A stretch of 64,000 nt of DNA from Streptomyces sp. NBC_01460 (GTDB lineage Bacteria; Actinomycetota; Actinomycetes; Streptomycetales; Streptomycetaceae). Numbering within the stretch: position 1 is the stretch's first letter; every line of letters begins with the position of its first letter. Shown here piece by piece: positions 1 through 8,659 of this stretch. The DNA lies in contig NZ_CP109473.1 in the NCBI RefSeq assembly GCF_036227405.1, positions 6,262,001-6,326,000 on the forward strand, read 5' to 3'. The notes under the pieces are model-generated. The model worked only from the letters and a program-made list of their open reading frames with translations. It searched no databases and was not told the DNA's origin. A program made the translations under genes and the position numbers.

Positions 1-471
1 TACGTCGACGGGCTCGCCCGGCGTCTCGCGGAGCAACTGCCGCCCCGCTCCGCGCTCTACATCACCGCCGACCACGGCATGATCGACATCCCGTTCGACG
101 AGCAGTCGCGGATCGACTTCGACGAGGACTGGGAGCTGAGCGCCGGAGTCGCCCTGCTGGGCGGCGAGGGCCGCGCGCGCCACGTGTACGCGGTCCCCGG
201 GGCCGAGGCCGACGTGCTCACCGTCTGGCGCGAGGTGCTCGGCGAGCAGTTCTGGGTGGCGAGCCGGGACGAGGCCGTCGCGGCGGGCTGGTTCGGTCCC
301 CGGATCGACGAGCGGGTGTACGGCAGGATCGGCGACGTCGTGGCCGCCGCCCACGACGACGTGGTCATCACCGCTTCGGCCAACGAGCCCCACGAGTCCG
401 CCATGGTGGGGATGCACGGATCGCTCACCCCCGTGGAACAGCTCGTCCCGCTCCTCGAAGTACGCTCGTAG
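1..471 (+). CDS. Alkaline phosphatase / nucleotide pyrophosphatase family protein, C-terminal part
   Basis: The reading frame is open from the first base, so the gene starts upstream of the window; 156 residues and the stop are visible. The motif TADHGM near residue 23 is the metal-binding Asp-His pair of the alkaline phosphatase superfamily. A later HGSLTP segment, preceded by SAMVGMHG, fits the last metal-binding His of phosphodiesterase/nucleotide pyrophosphatase members. Such enzymes hydrolyse phosphodiester or pyrophosphate bonds using two divalent metals. An internal ATG at 79 lies after the DHG motif and is unlikely to be the true start. The substrate cannot be told. It lies 63 bases before thymidine kinase on the same strand and may be cotranscribed with it. 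Confidence 0.75.
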   Translation, partial: YVDGLARRLAEQLPPRSALYITADHGMIDIPFDEQSRIDFDEDWELSAGVALLGGEGRARHVYAVPGAEADVLTVWREVLGEQFWVASRDEAVAAGWFGPRIDERVYGRIGDVVAAAHDDVVITASANEPHESAMVGMHGSLTPVEQLVPLLEVRS

Positions 472-534
472 CCGGCATTTCCCCCACCCCCCCCACGCAC
501 ACACGTACCGCACCCGAAAGGCGCTCGACTTCTC

Positions 535-1185
535 ATGCCCGAGCTTGTGTTCTTCTCCGGAACGATGGACTGCGGAAAGAGCACGCTGGCCCTCCAGATC
601 GGCCACAACCGGTCGGCGCGCGGGCTGCGGGGTGTGATCTTCACCCGGGACGACCGTGCGGGCGAAGGCAAGCTGTCGTCCCGTCTGGGCCTGGTGACCG
701 AGGCGGTCGAGGCGTCGCCGGGCATGGATCTCTACGGCTATCTCGTGAGCCGGATGTCGAAGGGCGACAAGGTCGACCACGTGATCGTGGACGAGGCCCA
801 GTTCCTCGCCCCCGAGCAGATCGACCAACTGGCCCGTGTCGTCGACGACCTCGGCCTCGACGTCTTCGCGTTCGGCATCACCACGGACTTCCGCACCAAG
901 CTCTTCCCCGGTTCGCAGCGGCTGATCGAGCTGGCGGACCGGATAGAGACGCTCCAGGTCGAGGCCCTGTGCTGGTGCGGCGCCCGTGCCACGCACAACG
1001 CGCGGACGGTCGGCGGGGTGATGGTGGTCGAGGGTGAGCAGGTGGTCGTGGGCGATGTGGACCAGCAGGCCACGGACGTCGGCTACGAGGTCCTCTGCCG
1101 GCGTCACCACCGTCGTCACATGACGAGCGCCTCGGCCCACGCGGGGGCGCTGTCGCCGGACGTCCTGCCGGTCGCCTCCTCGTGA
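535..1185 (+). CDS. tdk: Thymidine kinase
   Basis: This 216-residue protein phosphorylates thymidine to dTMP with ATP in the pyrimidine salvage pathway in the cytosol. The P-loop GTMDCGKST covers residues 9-17. DEAQF at 86-90 is the Walker B/catalytic segment of type II (TK1-like) kinases. The zinc-binding lasso has the pair C146/C148 in CWC and then C188 and H191 in CRRHH. Length is normal for the family. The start follows a purine-rich GAAAGG about a dozen bases upstream. The C-terminal 20 residues are an Ala/Ser-rich tail without recognisable function. The neighbour upstream is a phosphodiesterase-family gene. Confidence 0.93.
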   Translation: MPELVFFSGTMDCGKSTLALQIGHNRSARGLRGVIFTRDDRAGEGKLSSRLGLVTEAVEASPGMDLYGYLVSRMSKGDKVDHVIVDEAQFLAPEQIDQLARVVDDLGLDVFAFGITTDFRTKLFPGSQRLIELADRIETLQVEALCWCGARATHNARTVGGVMVVEGEQVVVGDVDQQATDVGYEVLCRRHHRRHMTSASAHAGALSPDVLPVASS

Positions 1186-1251
1186 CCGTACGTCTGTAGC
1201 CTCCGTGCGTCCGGCCGTCCGGCCGGCCTTCCGCCGTACTGTGAACTCCAC

Positions 1252-2571
1252 GTGTACGGAAGCCGTTTCACCGCTCCGCCCGGGTACCTTCGTCCACGTG
1301 CCAGAGAAGACGCCGCACGGCTTACGCATGATCCACCCCTCGCCCACGGGCGCGGCCCGGTCGAGGTGATCACGCCGACGGACCCGTCCGCGCCTGCGGA
1401 GCGCGACGCGCCGCCGTCCGTCCGGGGCAGGCGGACGGCGTTCGGCGGTGCCCTGATCGCCGCCTTCGGCGGCTTCGCCGGTTTCAACCTGCTGCTCTCC
1501 GCGCTGCCGGCGTACGCCGTCCGCTCCGGTGCCGGACCGTCGGGTGCCGGGGCTCTCACCGCCACCCTGATGGCGACCACCCTGGCCGTGCAGCCCTTCA
1601 CGCCGTGGCTCTTCGTCCGCCTCGGGCGGCGGACGTCCCTCGCGGTGAGCGGTGCGCTGCTCGGGCTGCCCTGCCTGGCCCTGCCGGCCGCCTCCACGCT
1701 GACCGCTCTGAACGGCCTCGCGGCGGTACGCGGGCTGGGCTTCGGCATCCTCGTCGTCGCCGGTGTCACCTTCACCACGGAACTGTTCCCCCCGGCTCAC
1801 CGGGGGCGGGTCATCGGCTGGTACGGCGCCGTGGTCGGCGTCGCCGGAGTCCTGGGTGCGCCCCTGGGCATCGCGCTGGCCCGGCAGGAGGCGTACACGC
1901 TCACCTTCGCGCTCGCCGCCGGGGCGGCCGGCCTCGTGGTGCTCGGCTCGTTCGGCTTCCCCCGGGGAACTCCGGCCGGGCCTCGCCCCGCGAAACGGAC
2001 CCGGGCCCCGCGCGGGACATGGAGGGCCTTGCGCCCCATGACCGGCCCCCTGCTGGTGGAGATCGCCTCCACCACGGCCTACGGAGTCGTCTTCACCTTT
2101 CTGCCGCTGACCGCCTCGGCCGCGCCAGGGGCACTGCTCACCGCGCAGGCCTCCTCCGTGCTGGCCCGGCTCGGCGGAGGGTGGCTCATCGACCGGTACG
2201 GCGGCCGGCGCGTGCTCGCACCCGCCGTGGTCCTCACCGCGCTCGGCACCGCGGCGGGAGCGGCCTCCCATGAACCGGGCCTGCTGCTGGCCGGTGCCGT
2301 GCTGTTCGGCGCGGGCTTCGGTGCCGTCCAGAGCGCCACCCTGGTGCTGGCCATGGAGGCGGCCGGCGACAGCGCCGCCGGGCTCGGGCTGGCCGGCGTC
2401 GCCTGGAACATCGCGTTCGACGCCGGCACCGGGATCGGGTCGCTCGCGGGCGGCCCCCTGCTCGCCGCCGGCGGCCCGCCCGCTCTCTTCGTGACGACCG
2501 GGGCCGTACTGGCCGCTCTGCTTCTCGTCCCGGCCGCGCGAAGCCCCAGCCGGCCGGAGGGACGGACATGA
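1252..2571 (+). CDS. MFS transporter (exporter-like)
   Basis: A membrane protein of about 400-440 residues with roughly 12 hydrophobic segments and the typical MFS loop after helix 2, here VRLGRR. A second half-repeat motif, DRYGGRR, follows the central loop, which is rich in Pro and Arg. The substrate is unknown; drug or metabolite efflux is a usual role for such proteins. The start is uncertain. The frame opens at GTG 1252, but the first 38 residues are hydrophilic and have no good ribosome site, so the GTG at 1366 just before the Pro/Ala-rich leader is also possible. It is separated by 158 bases from the following LLM gene. Confidence 0.8.
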   Translation: MYGSRFTAPPGYLRPRAREDAARLTHDPPLAHGRGPVEVITPTDPSAPAERDAPPSVRGRRTAFGGALIAAFGGFAGFNLLLSALPAYAVRSGAGPSGAGALTATLMATTLAVQPFTPWLFVRLGRRTSLAVSGALLGLPCLALPAASTLTALNGLAAVRGLGFGILVVAGVTFTTELFPPAHRGRVIGWYGAVVGVAGVLGAPLGIALARQEAYTLTFALAAGAAGLVVLGSFGFPRGTPAGPRPAKRTRAPRGTWRALRPMTGPLLVEIASTTAYGVVFTFLPLTASAAPGALLTAQASSVLARLGGGWLIDRYGGRRVLAPAVVLTALGTAAGAASHEPGLLLAGAVLFGAGFGAVQSATLVLAMEAAGDSAAGLGLAGVAWNIAFDAGTGIGSLAGGPLLAAGGPPALFVTTGAVLAALLLVPAARSPSRPEGRT

Positions 2572-2729
2572 GGCCCTCGGCTTCACCCCGTACGCACCCG
2601 CAAAGTGGCCGGCCTCCGTCTGGCGTACAGAGAGCGCCGGGACCGCCCGCCGCTTCTCCCTCATTCCTGCCGGGCATTTCACTCGGCGGTAATTCCACTA
2701 CAAGGCGCGGGAGTTGATATTCTCAGGCC

Positions 2730-3590
2730 ATGCGGATAGGCGTAAATGTTCCCAACTTCGGCCCCGGCACCACCCCGGACAATCTTGCCCGCTGGGCCAA
2801 AACGGTGGAGGGTCTCGGCTTTGACCTGTTGATGGTCTCCGACCATGTGGCGATCACGGCGGATGTCGCCAAGCAGTATCCCGCCCCGTTCTACGAGCCG
2901 TTCACCACGCTCGCCTGGCTGGCCGGGATCACGACCAGGATCAAGCTGGGCACGACCGTTCTCATTCTTCCCTACCGGCACCCACTGTTGACCGCCCGAA
3001 TGGCGGCCAACCTGCACCAGCTCTCCGGAGGCAGACTGATTCTCGGAGTCGGCGTCGGCTGGGCGCGTGAGGAATTCGCGGCGCTCGGTGTGCCTTTCGA
3101 AAAGCGTGGCGCACTGACCGACGCACACCTCGGCGCATTGCGCGCCGCATGGGACGACGAAGCCGACTACGAGAGCGGACAGATTCCGATCTGGATCGGC
3201 GGCAACAGCGACGCCGCACTGCGTCGGGCGACACGTCTCGGAATGCCCTGGCATCCCCTGCGATTCACCATGCCGTGGTTCCACGGCGCGCTGGACCGTC
3301 TGCGGGGCATCGCGGCGGAACTCGGACGACCCGTGCCCGATCTGGTGCCGCGTATCACCCTCCGGCTCACGGACACACCGGTCGACGATCCGGACCGTCG
3401 CGCCGGCGAAGGCACCATCGACCAGATCTTCGACGACATCGAGCAGCTGCGCCTCGCCGGTGCGGAAACCGTGCTGCTCGACCCCTACAACGGCGATCCG
3501 GACGAGACACTCCGGCCCGAGGCGGCGTGGCAGGCCCTGGCCACCGTGGCCGCGCACAGGGCCCACCGATATCCCACAGAGACGGAGTAG
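2730..3590 (+). CDS. LLM-class, probably F420-dependent oxidoreductase
   Basis: A 286-residue luciferase-like monooxygenase-fold protein. The N-terminal MRIGVNVPNFG, SDHV at about residues 37-40, the LGTTVLILPYRHP strand and the LGVGVGW segment are hallmarks of the bacterial LLM family. Actinobacterial members often use coenzyme F420 as hydride carrier instead of FMN; which cofactor is used here is inferred, not seen. The gene is followed after only two bases by the deaminase-like gene, so the two are almost certainly translated together and may act on a related substrate. The substrate is not recognisable. The upstream 158 bases are less GC-rich and probably hold a promoter. Confidence 0.85.
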   Translation: MRIGVNVPNFGPGTTPDNLARWAKTVEGLGFDLLMVSDHVAITADVAKQYPAPFYEPFTTLAWLAGITTRIKLGTTVLILPYRHPLLTARMAANLHQLSGGRLILGVGVGWAREEFAALGVPFEKRGALTDAHLGALRAAWDDEADYESGQIPIWIGGNSDAALRRATRLGMPWHPLRFTMPWFHGALDRLRGIAAELGRPVPDLVPRITLRLTDTPVDDPDRRAGEGTIDQIFDDIEQLRLAGAETVLLDPYNGDPDETLRPEAAWQALATVAAHRAHRYPTETE

Positions 3591-3592
3591 CA

Positions 3593-4138
3593 GTGGCTCC
3601 CAACGACCACGACCTTCCCGGGGGCGACGCCGACGGCGCCGCAGTCACCGACACCGACCTGACCTACCTGCGCCGCTGCCTCGAACTGGCGGCGGAAGCG
3701 GTGGACGCCGGCGACTGGCCGTTCGGGTCCGTGCTGGTCGACGCCGACGGCAAGATCCTCGCGGAGGACCGCAACCGCGAGTCCACCACCGGAGACCCCA
3801 CCATGCACCCGGAGTTCGAGCTCGCGCGGTGGGCCGCGGGCCACCTGAGCCCCGAGGAACGGGCCACGGCGACCGTCTACACCTCGGGGGAGCACTGCCC
3901 GATGTGCGCCGCCGCACACGGCTGGGTCGGACTGGGCCGCATCGTGTACGCGAGCTCGGCCCAGCAGGCCAGGGACTGGAAGGCCGAGTGGGGTGTGCCC
4001 CTCACCTCGCCCCTGAGCCCGCTGTCCGTCGGGGACGTCGTCCCGGGACTGGTGACGGCCGGCCCCGTTCCCGAACTCGCCGCCCAGGTCAAGGCCTTGA
4101 CTCTCCGCTCCCGTACGGGGGCCGACGAAGCGAGCTGA
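3593..4138 (+). CDS. Nucleoside / cytosine deaminase-like protein
   Basis: A 181-residue zinc-dependent deaminase of the cytidine deaminase-like superfamily. The zinc site is formed by HPE near residue 68 (the His ligand and catalytic Glu, where HAE is usual) and by CPMC about 35 residues later (two Cys ligands, preceded by Glu-His instead of Pro). The family hydrolytically removes amino groups from guanine, cytosine, adenine in tRNA, or small heterocycles. The start is GTG at 3593, two bases after the stop of the LLM oxidoreductase, and the frame upstream lies inside that gene. The PFGSVLVD segment is typical of the guanine/cytosine deaminase branch. The true substrate is unknown. Confidence 0.82.
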   Translation: MAPNDHDLPGGDADGAAVTDTDLTYLRRCLELAAEAVDAGDWPFGSVLVDADGKILAEDRNRESTTGDPTMHPEFELARWAAGHLSPEERATATVYTSGEHCPMCAAAHGWVGLGRIVYASSAQQARDWKAEWGVPLTSPLSPLSVGDVVPGLVTAGPVPELAAQVKALTLRSRTGADEAS

Positions 4139-4146
4139 CGACGGCC

Positions 4147-4190
4147 GAAGCCCGGGCCTGCGGCGGCTGTCGCCGCGAGGCCCGGGCTTC
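4147..4190. terminator. Bidirectional stem-loop between convergent genes
   Basis: A perfect 13-bp inverted repeat (4147-4159 pairing with 4178-4190), extended inward by GC pairs, lies between the convergent deaminase gene and the cupin gene. No U-tract follows, as is common in Streptomyces. It probably ends both transcripts, including the long minus-strand biosynthetic operon. Confidence 0.75.
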
Positions 4191-4216
4191 TGCGTGGTCA
4201 GCCGGTGTGTCCCGGA

Positions 4217-4669
4217 TCAGACCATGAACTGGTCGTACTTGGCCATGTGCTCCTGCAGTTCCTCCAGGCTGGGGTTGCGCCCGTTGGCCGTGAGGCGGCC
4301 GAGGCCGCGGAAGTACTCCTCACGGTTGTAGATCGGATAGAACATGATCAGCAGGGTCGCGTCCTCATTGCCCCTGTTCGTGAAGCCGTGCGGCTCCCCC
4401 TTGGGCACGTAGGCGAACGCGCCCGGCTCACCCACCACCGTGCGGTCGCCTATCGTGAACTCGATCTCGCCACGCACGACGTAGAACATCTCCGTGGACT
4501 TCTTGTGCACGTGAGGACTGGCACCCTTGGCCTCCGGGGCCATGTGGTGCTCGAAGAAGCCGAATTCGCCGTCGGAATCGGGCGTCGTGAGCTTGAGGTA
4601 CGTCCTCTTCGTGTCCCGGATGTTGACGAACTCGCCTTCGCCGGCAGGGACATACAGCGGAACAGACAC
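4217..4669 (-). CDS. Cupin-domain protein, last gene of the biosynthetic operon
   Basis: A 150-residue single-domain cupin. HVH followed after a short gap by Glu in KKSTEMFYV, and the later PHGF His, make the usual metal-binding set of two His, Glu and His. The start was taken as GTG 4669 because a strong GAGGAGAGAAG ribosome site sits directly before it; the longer open frame to 4750 has no such site. Cupins of this size act as small isomerases, dioxygenases or metal-binding sensors. Position at the end of the NRPS operon, 65 bases after the MFS gene, suggests a late tailoring role on the cluster product. The exact reaction is unknown. Confidence 0.8.
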   Translation of the reverse strand: MSVPLYVPAGEGEFVNIRDTKRTYLKLTTPDSDGEFGFFEHHMAPEAKGASPHVHKKSTEMFYVVRGEIEFTIGDRTVVGEPGAFAYVPKGEPHGFTNRGNEDATLLIMFYPIYNREEYFRGLGRLTANGRNPSLEELQEHMAKYDQFMV

Positions 4670-4733
4670 TTCTCTCCTCGGTTGGTGTGTGACAACGAAC
4701 GGCCTGCTCACCGGCGCGGCGGCAGGAAGTGGA

Positions 4734-5999
4734 TCAGGTGGTCTCGGCAAGGCTCGGGTCCTGCTGCGGCCGTGCGGCCGCCTGCGTCTGTGCCCACCGG
4801 CCGATGGCCGGCGCGGCGAAGCCGGCGGCGGCGAACACCACGGCCAGTGCGACCCATCCCGAGGAGCCGACCGTGACGATCAGGCTGACCGCGATCGGTG
4901 CCGCGATCTGCTGCACGGCGACGCCGAGCCAGAAGACCGAGAGGTAGACGCCCTCCTGGCCGGCGGGCGCGAGCAGGTAGGACCCGCCCCATCCGCCGGC
5001 GGACTGCCACAGCTCCCCGCCCGTCAGGGCGATCATGGCCAGCAGCAGCACGACGACGGCAAGGACGACCGGCAGCCCCGGTGCGGCGCCGAGCAGCAGA
5101 CAGCAGGCGGCGAGCGAGATCCCGGCCCGCACCAGTGCCCGCGACGCCCCGGGGATGTCCTCGGTGCCACGGCTCGCCCGTACCTGAAGGAGGACCGCCA
5201 GTACGGTGTTGACGGCCACCAGGGGGGAGATCAGCGCGGCCGAGACATCCGTGTGTCCCACGATCCACAAGGGGATGCCGATGCTGAGCAGGGTCATGTG
5301 CATGGTGAGGATCGCGTTGATCCCGGCGAAGGAGAGGAACGAGCCGTCCCGCAGCACACGGACCGAGAACCGCCGTCGGAGTTCCTTCGCCGGTGCGTTG
5401 AGCAACGGCAGCCGGGAGGCGAGGAACGCCAGCGCGGCGAACGACGCGGCGTTCAGCAGGAGGATCACGGCGTACCCGGGCCGGGTGTCGATCAGCAGCC
5501 CGACACCGCCGAGCAGGGCTCCGACGGTGAAGCCGACGTTGCGCGTCGACCGCAGGACGGCGACCACCCTGACCCGGTCCGAGGTCGACACCGCCTGCCC
5601 GACGAGGGCCTGTTCCATCGGCGCGGCCGCCTTGTCGACGAGGCCGAGCAGACACACCACGGTGAGGAACTGCCACAGGTTCTGGACGAACGGGTAGAGC
5701 ACGAAGCAGGCGCAGCGCCACAGGCTCACCCCGATCAGGACCTTCTTCGGACCGATCCGGTCCGCCACGATCCCGATCGGGATCGCCGTGGCCAGGGCGA
5801 TGGCGGCGGACAGGCCGAGGCCGAAACCGAGGTTGCGCTCCGACAGGTGGACCGATCTGGTGATGAACGGGACGGAGACGGCCAGGAAGGCGCCCGTTCC
5901 CACCGCGTCGATCGCCCCGATCACGGCCAGCCGTATGCCGACCGAACCTCCGGGTATGGACGTGCGCAGCCCACGTAGGCGCTGCCAGCGAACAGACAT
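4734..5999 (-). CDS. MFS transporter, probable product exporter of the NRPS operon
   Basis: A 421-residue membrane protein with about 12 hydrophobic helices. The motif ADRIGPKK after helix 2 is the conserved MFS loop. The start is ATG 5999 because GAGGAAC lies at good distance; a TTG at 6011 in the same frame is possible. It begins eight bases after the end of the first ATP-grasp gene, so it is translationally linked to the ligase genes. The likely job is export of, and self-resistance to, the operon product. A TAA-free hydrophilic C-terminal tail rich in Ala and Gln follows the last helix. Confidence 0.85.
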   Translation of the reverse strand: MSVRWQRLRGLRTSIPGGSVGIRLAVIGAIDAVGTGAFLAVSVPFITRSVHLSERNLGFGLGLSAAIALATAIPIGIVADRIGPKKVLIGVSLWRCACFVLYPFVQNLWQFLTVVCLLGLVDKAAAPMEQALVGQAVSTSDRVRVVAVLRSTRNVGFTVGALLGGVGLLIDTRPGYAVILLLNAASFAALAFLASRLPLLNAPAKELRRRFSVRVLRDGSFLSFAGINAILTMHMTLLSIGIPLWIVGHTDVSAALISPLVAVNTVLAVLLQVRASRGTEDIPGASRALVRAGISLAACCLLLGAAPGLPVVLAVVVLLLAMIALTGGELWQSAGGWGGSYLLAPAGQEGVYLSVFWLGVAVQQIAAPIAVSLIVTVGSSGWVALAVVFAAAGFAAPAIGRWAQTQAAARPQQDPSLAETT

Positions 6000-6007
6000 G
6001 TCGTTCC

Positions 6008-7264
6008 TCAATCAGTGGCGATGCGGATGGCGGCGTCCGCGTCCAGGACGCGCTGCCGCGTGGTGTCCGCGTCCGGTCCGGTCGCGATGACGTGCCCGGC
6101 GCGGTCCCAGGAGGAGGCCCATGCCCCGACCTCCTGGCCGGCCTCGACATCCACCTCCACGGCCCGGATGCCCGGCAGTTGCTTCGCCGTGTCCTCGCCG
6201 GCGACCTCGATGACGGTGCCCGGCCGGGCCGACAGGAACCGGATCGCAGACGTCCGCTGCGCTGTCCGGGGAAGCGTGACCGGGCGGTCGGCCAGGAGAT
6301 CGATGAGGGTCAGCCTGATCCGGGTGTCGTAGGCCAGGTCGATCAGGTCGATCAGGTAGTCGCCGGGGCACCGGCCGGCGCATTCGACCAGCGTCGGGCC
6401 GGACTCGGTCAGGATCCACTCGGCGTGCAGGATGCCGGTCCGGAAGCCGATCGCGGAGACCAGCGACCGGATGGCCGTCTCGAACGCCGCCTTGGTGTCC
6501 TCGTCCAGCGGTGCGGGCAGCAGATGGCCGAGCTCCACCGGATAGGGCCCGGGGATCACCGTCTTGGCCGTGATGTTCTCGAAGACGATCTCGCCGTGCC
6601 GCACCAGTGCCTCGATGCTGTACTCGGGACCGCGCAGGCGTTCCTCGGCCAGGAAGCGCCAGTCGAGCGGCCGGTCGGGTACCTGTTCGTACTCGGTGGC
6701 CGACGAGGTCCGCTCCCACGCCAGCGCCGCGGTGGTGGCGTCGACCGAGTCCAGCAGCTGCACGCCGACGCTCGCCTGCCGGTTCGCCGGTTTGACCACC
6801 ACCGGCCCGTCACCGGCGAAGTCGAGGATGTCCTCGGGCCCGTGCACCTCGCGCCAGCGGGGATTGCGGACTCCGCCCGCGCCGGCGACCTCGCGCAACC
6901 GGACCTTGTCCCGGAGCGCCTGTGCCGCGGCCTCCGTCGCGCCCGGCAGCCCCAGCTTCTCGGCCAGGGCGGCCGCCGCCGGGACCGCGTACTCCAGACC
7001 CGGCACGACGGCGGCCACCGGCCGCGCCGCCGAGAGCTCGACCGCGAGGTCGAGGGCTTCGGCCGACTGCTGGTACCGCGCCGGGACGATCCTGTCCAGG
7101 CAGTCGAACGCCGCCGGCGCGTCCTGCAGTTTCCGCTTGCGGATCATGTCGGGTTCCTCGATCACCACGACGGATCCGCTGGGCACCCTCCCGTCGATCG
7201 CGCGCAGATAGGCCGCGTTGTATCCGACGAACAGCACCTGGGTGTCCGTGTCGGGGACGGTCAT
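6008..7264 (-). CDS. ATP-grasp carboxylate-amine ligase 1
   Basis: A 418-residue ATP-grasp enzyme. The N-terminal half has a Rossmann-like preATP domain (LFVGYNAAYL). The ATP-grasp core includes VVVKPANRQASVGV near residue 155 (the nucleotide-binding Lys and flexible loop), EERLRGPEYSIEAL, and LVECAGRCPGDYL, which carries the metal ligands, although the usual ENPRxGG is changed to ECAGRCPG. A C-terminal domain with DRAGHVIATG is shared with the other two ligases of this operon. Such enzymes activate a carboxylate as acylphosphate and join it to an amine, forming dipeptide or amide bonds. The ATG follows GGAGG. Substrates are unknown. Confidence 0.85.
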   Translation of the reverse strand: MTVPDTDTQVLFVGYNAAYLRAIDGRVPSGSVVVIEEPDMIRKRKLQDAPAAFDCLDRIVPARYQQSAEALDLAVELSAARPVAAVVPGLEYAVPAAAALAEKLGLPGATEAAAQALRDKVRLREVAGAGGVRNPRWREVHGPEDILDFAGDGPVVVKPANRQASVGVQLLDSVDATTAALAWERTSSATEYEQVPDRPLDWRFLAEERLRGPEYSIEALVRHGEIVFENITAKTVIPGPYPVELGHLLPAPLDEDTKAAFETAIRSLVSAIGFRTGILHAEWILTESGPTLVECAGRCPGDYLIDLIDLAYDTRIRLTLIDLLADRPVTLPRTAQRTSAIRFLSARPGTVIEVAGEDTAKQLPGIRAVEVDVEAGQEVGAWASSWDRAGHVIATGPDADTTRQRVLDADAAIRIATD

Positions 7265-7345
7265 GGCGACCTCCTGTCTGAGGGGACGGACCGCTGCATG
7301 GCACTGCCTTTCTTCATGGGTGGGAAGCCTGGTGCGCGAGGGTGT

Positions 7346-8659
7346 TCACGCGGGTGCTCCGAGCGCCTCGCTCCGGTCGCCCGCCCGTGCGGGCACTCCG
7401 TCGATGACGACCTCTATGGACGCGAGCACCTCGGCGCAACGGGTCCGCGCCTCCTCGGGAGAGGCGCCGGAGACGATGACGTGGCCGTGGCGGCTCTTGG
7501 AGTCGCGGACCTCCGGCACCGTGTCCCCGGGTCTCAGCCGGACGGTCAGCTCGTCGACGTGGCCGAGCGCGGCGGCTGCCTCGAGACCCCGGACCTCGTC
7601 GACGTGGCCGGGAGGGAAGGCGAAGAACCGCACGATCGCCGTAGCCGTAGCCGTAGCCGTAGCCGTAGCCGTGGGCTGTGACCGCTCGGTCTCGGTCCCG
7701 GTGCCGGCCAGGGCGGCGAAGATCGCCTGTTCCATGTCCAGGCCGGTCGCCAGCTGGACGAGCCTAGGTATGCGGTCGCCGCCGAGCCGTGCCTGCGACT
7801 CGACGATGCGCGGGCCCTCCTGCGTCCAGATCACCTCGGTGTGCGCGGGGCCGAAGCGGTAGCCACAGGCCGTGAGGAGCTCCGTCGTCAGTGCCTCCAC
7901 GGCCTGTCTGCGGTCCTGGGGCAGCGGCGCCGGATGGACGTGCCCCACCTCCACGAACAGAGGTGGCGGGCCCAGCAGCTTCTCGGTGATCCCGACGACC
8001 TGGTGGCGGCCGTCCCTGCTCAAGGTCTCGACGCTGTACTCCGGACCGCGCAGGTACTCCTCGACGAGGAACGGGCCGTCGTAGGCGTACCGGTCGACCA
8101 GCTGGGTCCAGGGCGCCTGGTCGGCGGGTTCCTGCCACAGGAACACCCCGCGACTGCCGGCGAGCGCGGTCGGTTTGACGACGGCGGGCCACCCGATCCG
8201 GCGTACCGCGTCCGGCACCTCGTCCCGGGTCGCCGCCACGGCGAACGACACCGGGGACAGGCCGCGTTCGGCCAGCAGTTCCCGCATCGCGTGCTTGTCG
8301 GCGAGATACCGGATCGCCGACGCCGGGCTGAGCTCGGCGTGCAGCTCCTCGGCCACCTCGTAGGCGCTGACCATCGTCTCTTCCCGGCCGATGTGGTAGA
8401 CCGCCGAGACGCCGTGCTCCTGCGCCACCTCACGGATGGTGCGGCGCAGCAGCTCCTCGTCCCCGAAGTCGGCCGTCACGAACAGGTCCGCCAGGGCGCG
8501 TACGTCTTCGAGGTACTCCGGGGACTCCAGGCGGGGGTCCCAGATCGCGCCGACCCAGAAGCCCTCCTCCTGCGCCTTCCTGACGAACTGGCGGTACGGC
8601 ATCACCATCAGCAGGCGGGGCCGGCCGTCGCTGGGGGAGGACCGGGCGGGGGCGGTCAC
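7346..8659 (-). CDS. ATP-grasp carboxylate-amine ligase 2
   Basis: A 437-residue ATP-grasp ligase with the same three-part layout as its neighbours. VVKPTALAGSRGV is the ATP-binding strand and loop, EEYLRGPEYSVETL the second motif, and VESQARLGGDRIP the metal-binding segment. Before the C-terminal domain it carries a run of alternating Thr-Ala codons built from a hexanucleotide repeat, which looks like a slippage-prone linker. The GTG start overlaps the stop of the upstream fusion gene by four bases (GTGA), with GGAGG before it, so translation is coupled. Pathway role is inferred as amide-bond formation in the operon product. Confidence 0.85.
   Translation of the reverse strand: MTAPARSSPSDGRPRLLMVMPYRQFVRKAQEEGFWVGAIWDPRLESPEYLEDVRALADLFVTADFGDEELLRRTIREVAQEHGVSAVYHIGREETMVSAYEVAEELHAELSPASAIRYLADKHAMRELLAERGLSPVSFAVAATRDEVPDAVRRIGWPAVVKPTALAGSRGVFLWQEPADQAPWTQLVDRYAYDGPFLVEEYLRGPEYSVETLSRDGRHQVVGITEKLLGPPPLFVEVGHVHPAPLPQDRRQAVEALTTELLTACGYRFGPAHTEVIWTQEGPRIVESQARLGGDRIPRLVQLATGLDMEQAIFAALAGTGTETERSQPTATATATATATAIVRFFAFPPGHVDEVRGLEAAAALGHVDELTVRLRPGDTVPEVRDSKSRHGHVIVSGASPEEARTRCAEVLASIEVVIDGVPARAGDRSEALGAPA
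7641..7670. repeat. Hexanucleotide tandem repeat inside ATP-grasp ligase 2
   Basis: Five exact copies of GTAGCC (plus strand), flanked by degenerate copies on both sides. On the coding strand they read as Thr-Ala pairs (ACG or ACC variants absent, the same two codons repeated). The unit is a multiple of three, so copy-number change alters linker length without a frameshift. Confidence 0.95.
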
